From assembly GCA_012934845.2 (NCBI GenBank), contig WNNJ02003482.1:62001-126000 (forward strand): a stretch of 64,000 bases of DNA, given 5' to 3'. The notes under the pieces were generated by a model. That model was not told the origin of the DNA and did no database searches. It worked only from the letters and a program-made list of their open reading frames with translations. Shown one piece after another: positions 63,954 to 64,000 of this stretch. This DNA comes from Pomphorhynchus laevis (taxonomy: Eukaryota; Acanthocephala; Palaeacanthocephala; Echinorhynchida; Pomphorhynchidae). The position numbers and the translations under genes are program-made. Every line of letters starts with the position of its first letter. The first letter of the stretch is position 1.

Positions 63954-64000
63954 ATGGTGAGTAAACCCGAGCCTCTTTCACTGAATATTCTTAAGTGGAA
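63954..64000 (+). CDS. LINE ORF2 start (endonuclease), partial
   Basis: An ATG opens MVSKPEPLSLNILKW, running off the window. L-N-I-L-x-W-N is the usual beginning of the apurinic-type endonuclease domain of LINE ORF2. It lies just after ORF1, as expected. Confidence 0.6.
   Translation, partial: MVSKPEPLSLNILKW

Larger units (their letters stand above)
62719..64000 (+). mobile_element. LINE with ORF1 and start of ORF2, cut by window end
   Basis: Composition rises toward 50% GC from about 62720 and stays high. ORF1 and then the first codons of ORF2 are in normal LINE order. The element continues beyond the window. Its ORF1 type (coiled, then three cysteine knuckles) suits Jockey/CR1/I-type LINEs. 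Whether it belongs to the same family as the truncated copies at 5 and 47 kb cannot be told, as they share no region. Confidence 0.75.

Overview
The window is AT-rich animal DNA, probably from an invertebrate. Supporting signs are GT-AG introns, TATA boxes and AATAAA signals, a dynein heavy chain relic, and retroelement families typical of invertebrates. I could not settle the phylum. No rRNA, tRNA gene, operon or CRISPR array is visible. Most of the window is transposable-element debris, much of it Penelope-like elements (PLEs).

Layout. 1-2.76 kb: AT-rich spacer. 2.76-3.74: tail of a Naiad-type PLE. 5.0-6.7: 5'-truncated LINE with a long open reverse transcriptase (RT). 9.93-13.70: broken Ty3/Gypsy element with 111-bp LTRs and a 5-bp target duplication. 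14.9-15.6: tandem ~400-bp repeats, found again at 35.6-36.4. 15.9-18.0: two Naiad pieces, tail to tail. 18.0-20.4: RTE-like LINE split by a Mutator (MULE) transposase relic. 20.4-20.8: Naiad tail. 20.85-21.47: 14-bp minisatellite. 24.6-26.1: 322-bp direct repeats. 27.1-31.5: secreted glycine-rich gene on the minus strand. 33.5: tRNA-derived SINE. 37.1-38.3: PLE fragment carrying a 15-bp minisatellite. 38.3-41.9: Naiad cluster. 42.4-45.4: second secreted gene, paralogous to the first. 47.2-48.5: second LINE copy. 49.4-53.1: dynein heavy chain tail pseudogene. 54.2-54.8: unassigned 203-residue ORF. 56.2-57.8: Naiad copy. 57.9-61.3: two other PLE lineages, one partly inverted. 62.7-64.0: start of a LINE with ORF1 and the first codons of ORF2.

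Host genes. The two secreted-protein genes share a signal-peptide first exon ending in phase 1, a ~1.5-kb first intron, one very large second exon, a phase-1 second donor and a tiny third exon. Both carry an S-G-P-x-x-C-x-P-A motif at about the same residue, and both have a TATA box about 110 bp upstream of the ATG. They look like an old tandem duplication of a structural-secretion gene, with one copy expanded into Gly/Tyr/Gln repeats.

Main points of interest. (1) Naiad-type PLEs with an N-terminal GIY-YIG endonuclease, a C-x-C linker and then RT. (2) A ~108-nt structured module just 3' of their coding region, seen in six copies with compensatory base changes and hammerhead-like but non-canonical core pieces. 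(3) The paralogous secreted-gene pair, with a decayed exon copy and a 225-bp foldback inside the second gene's first intron.
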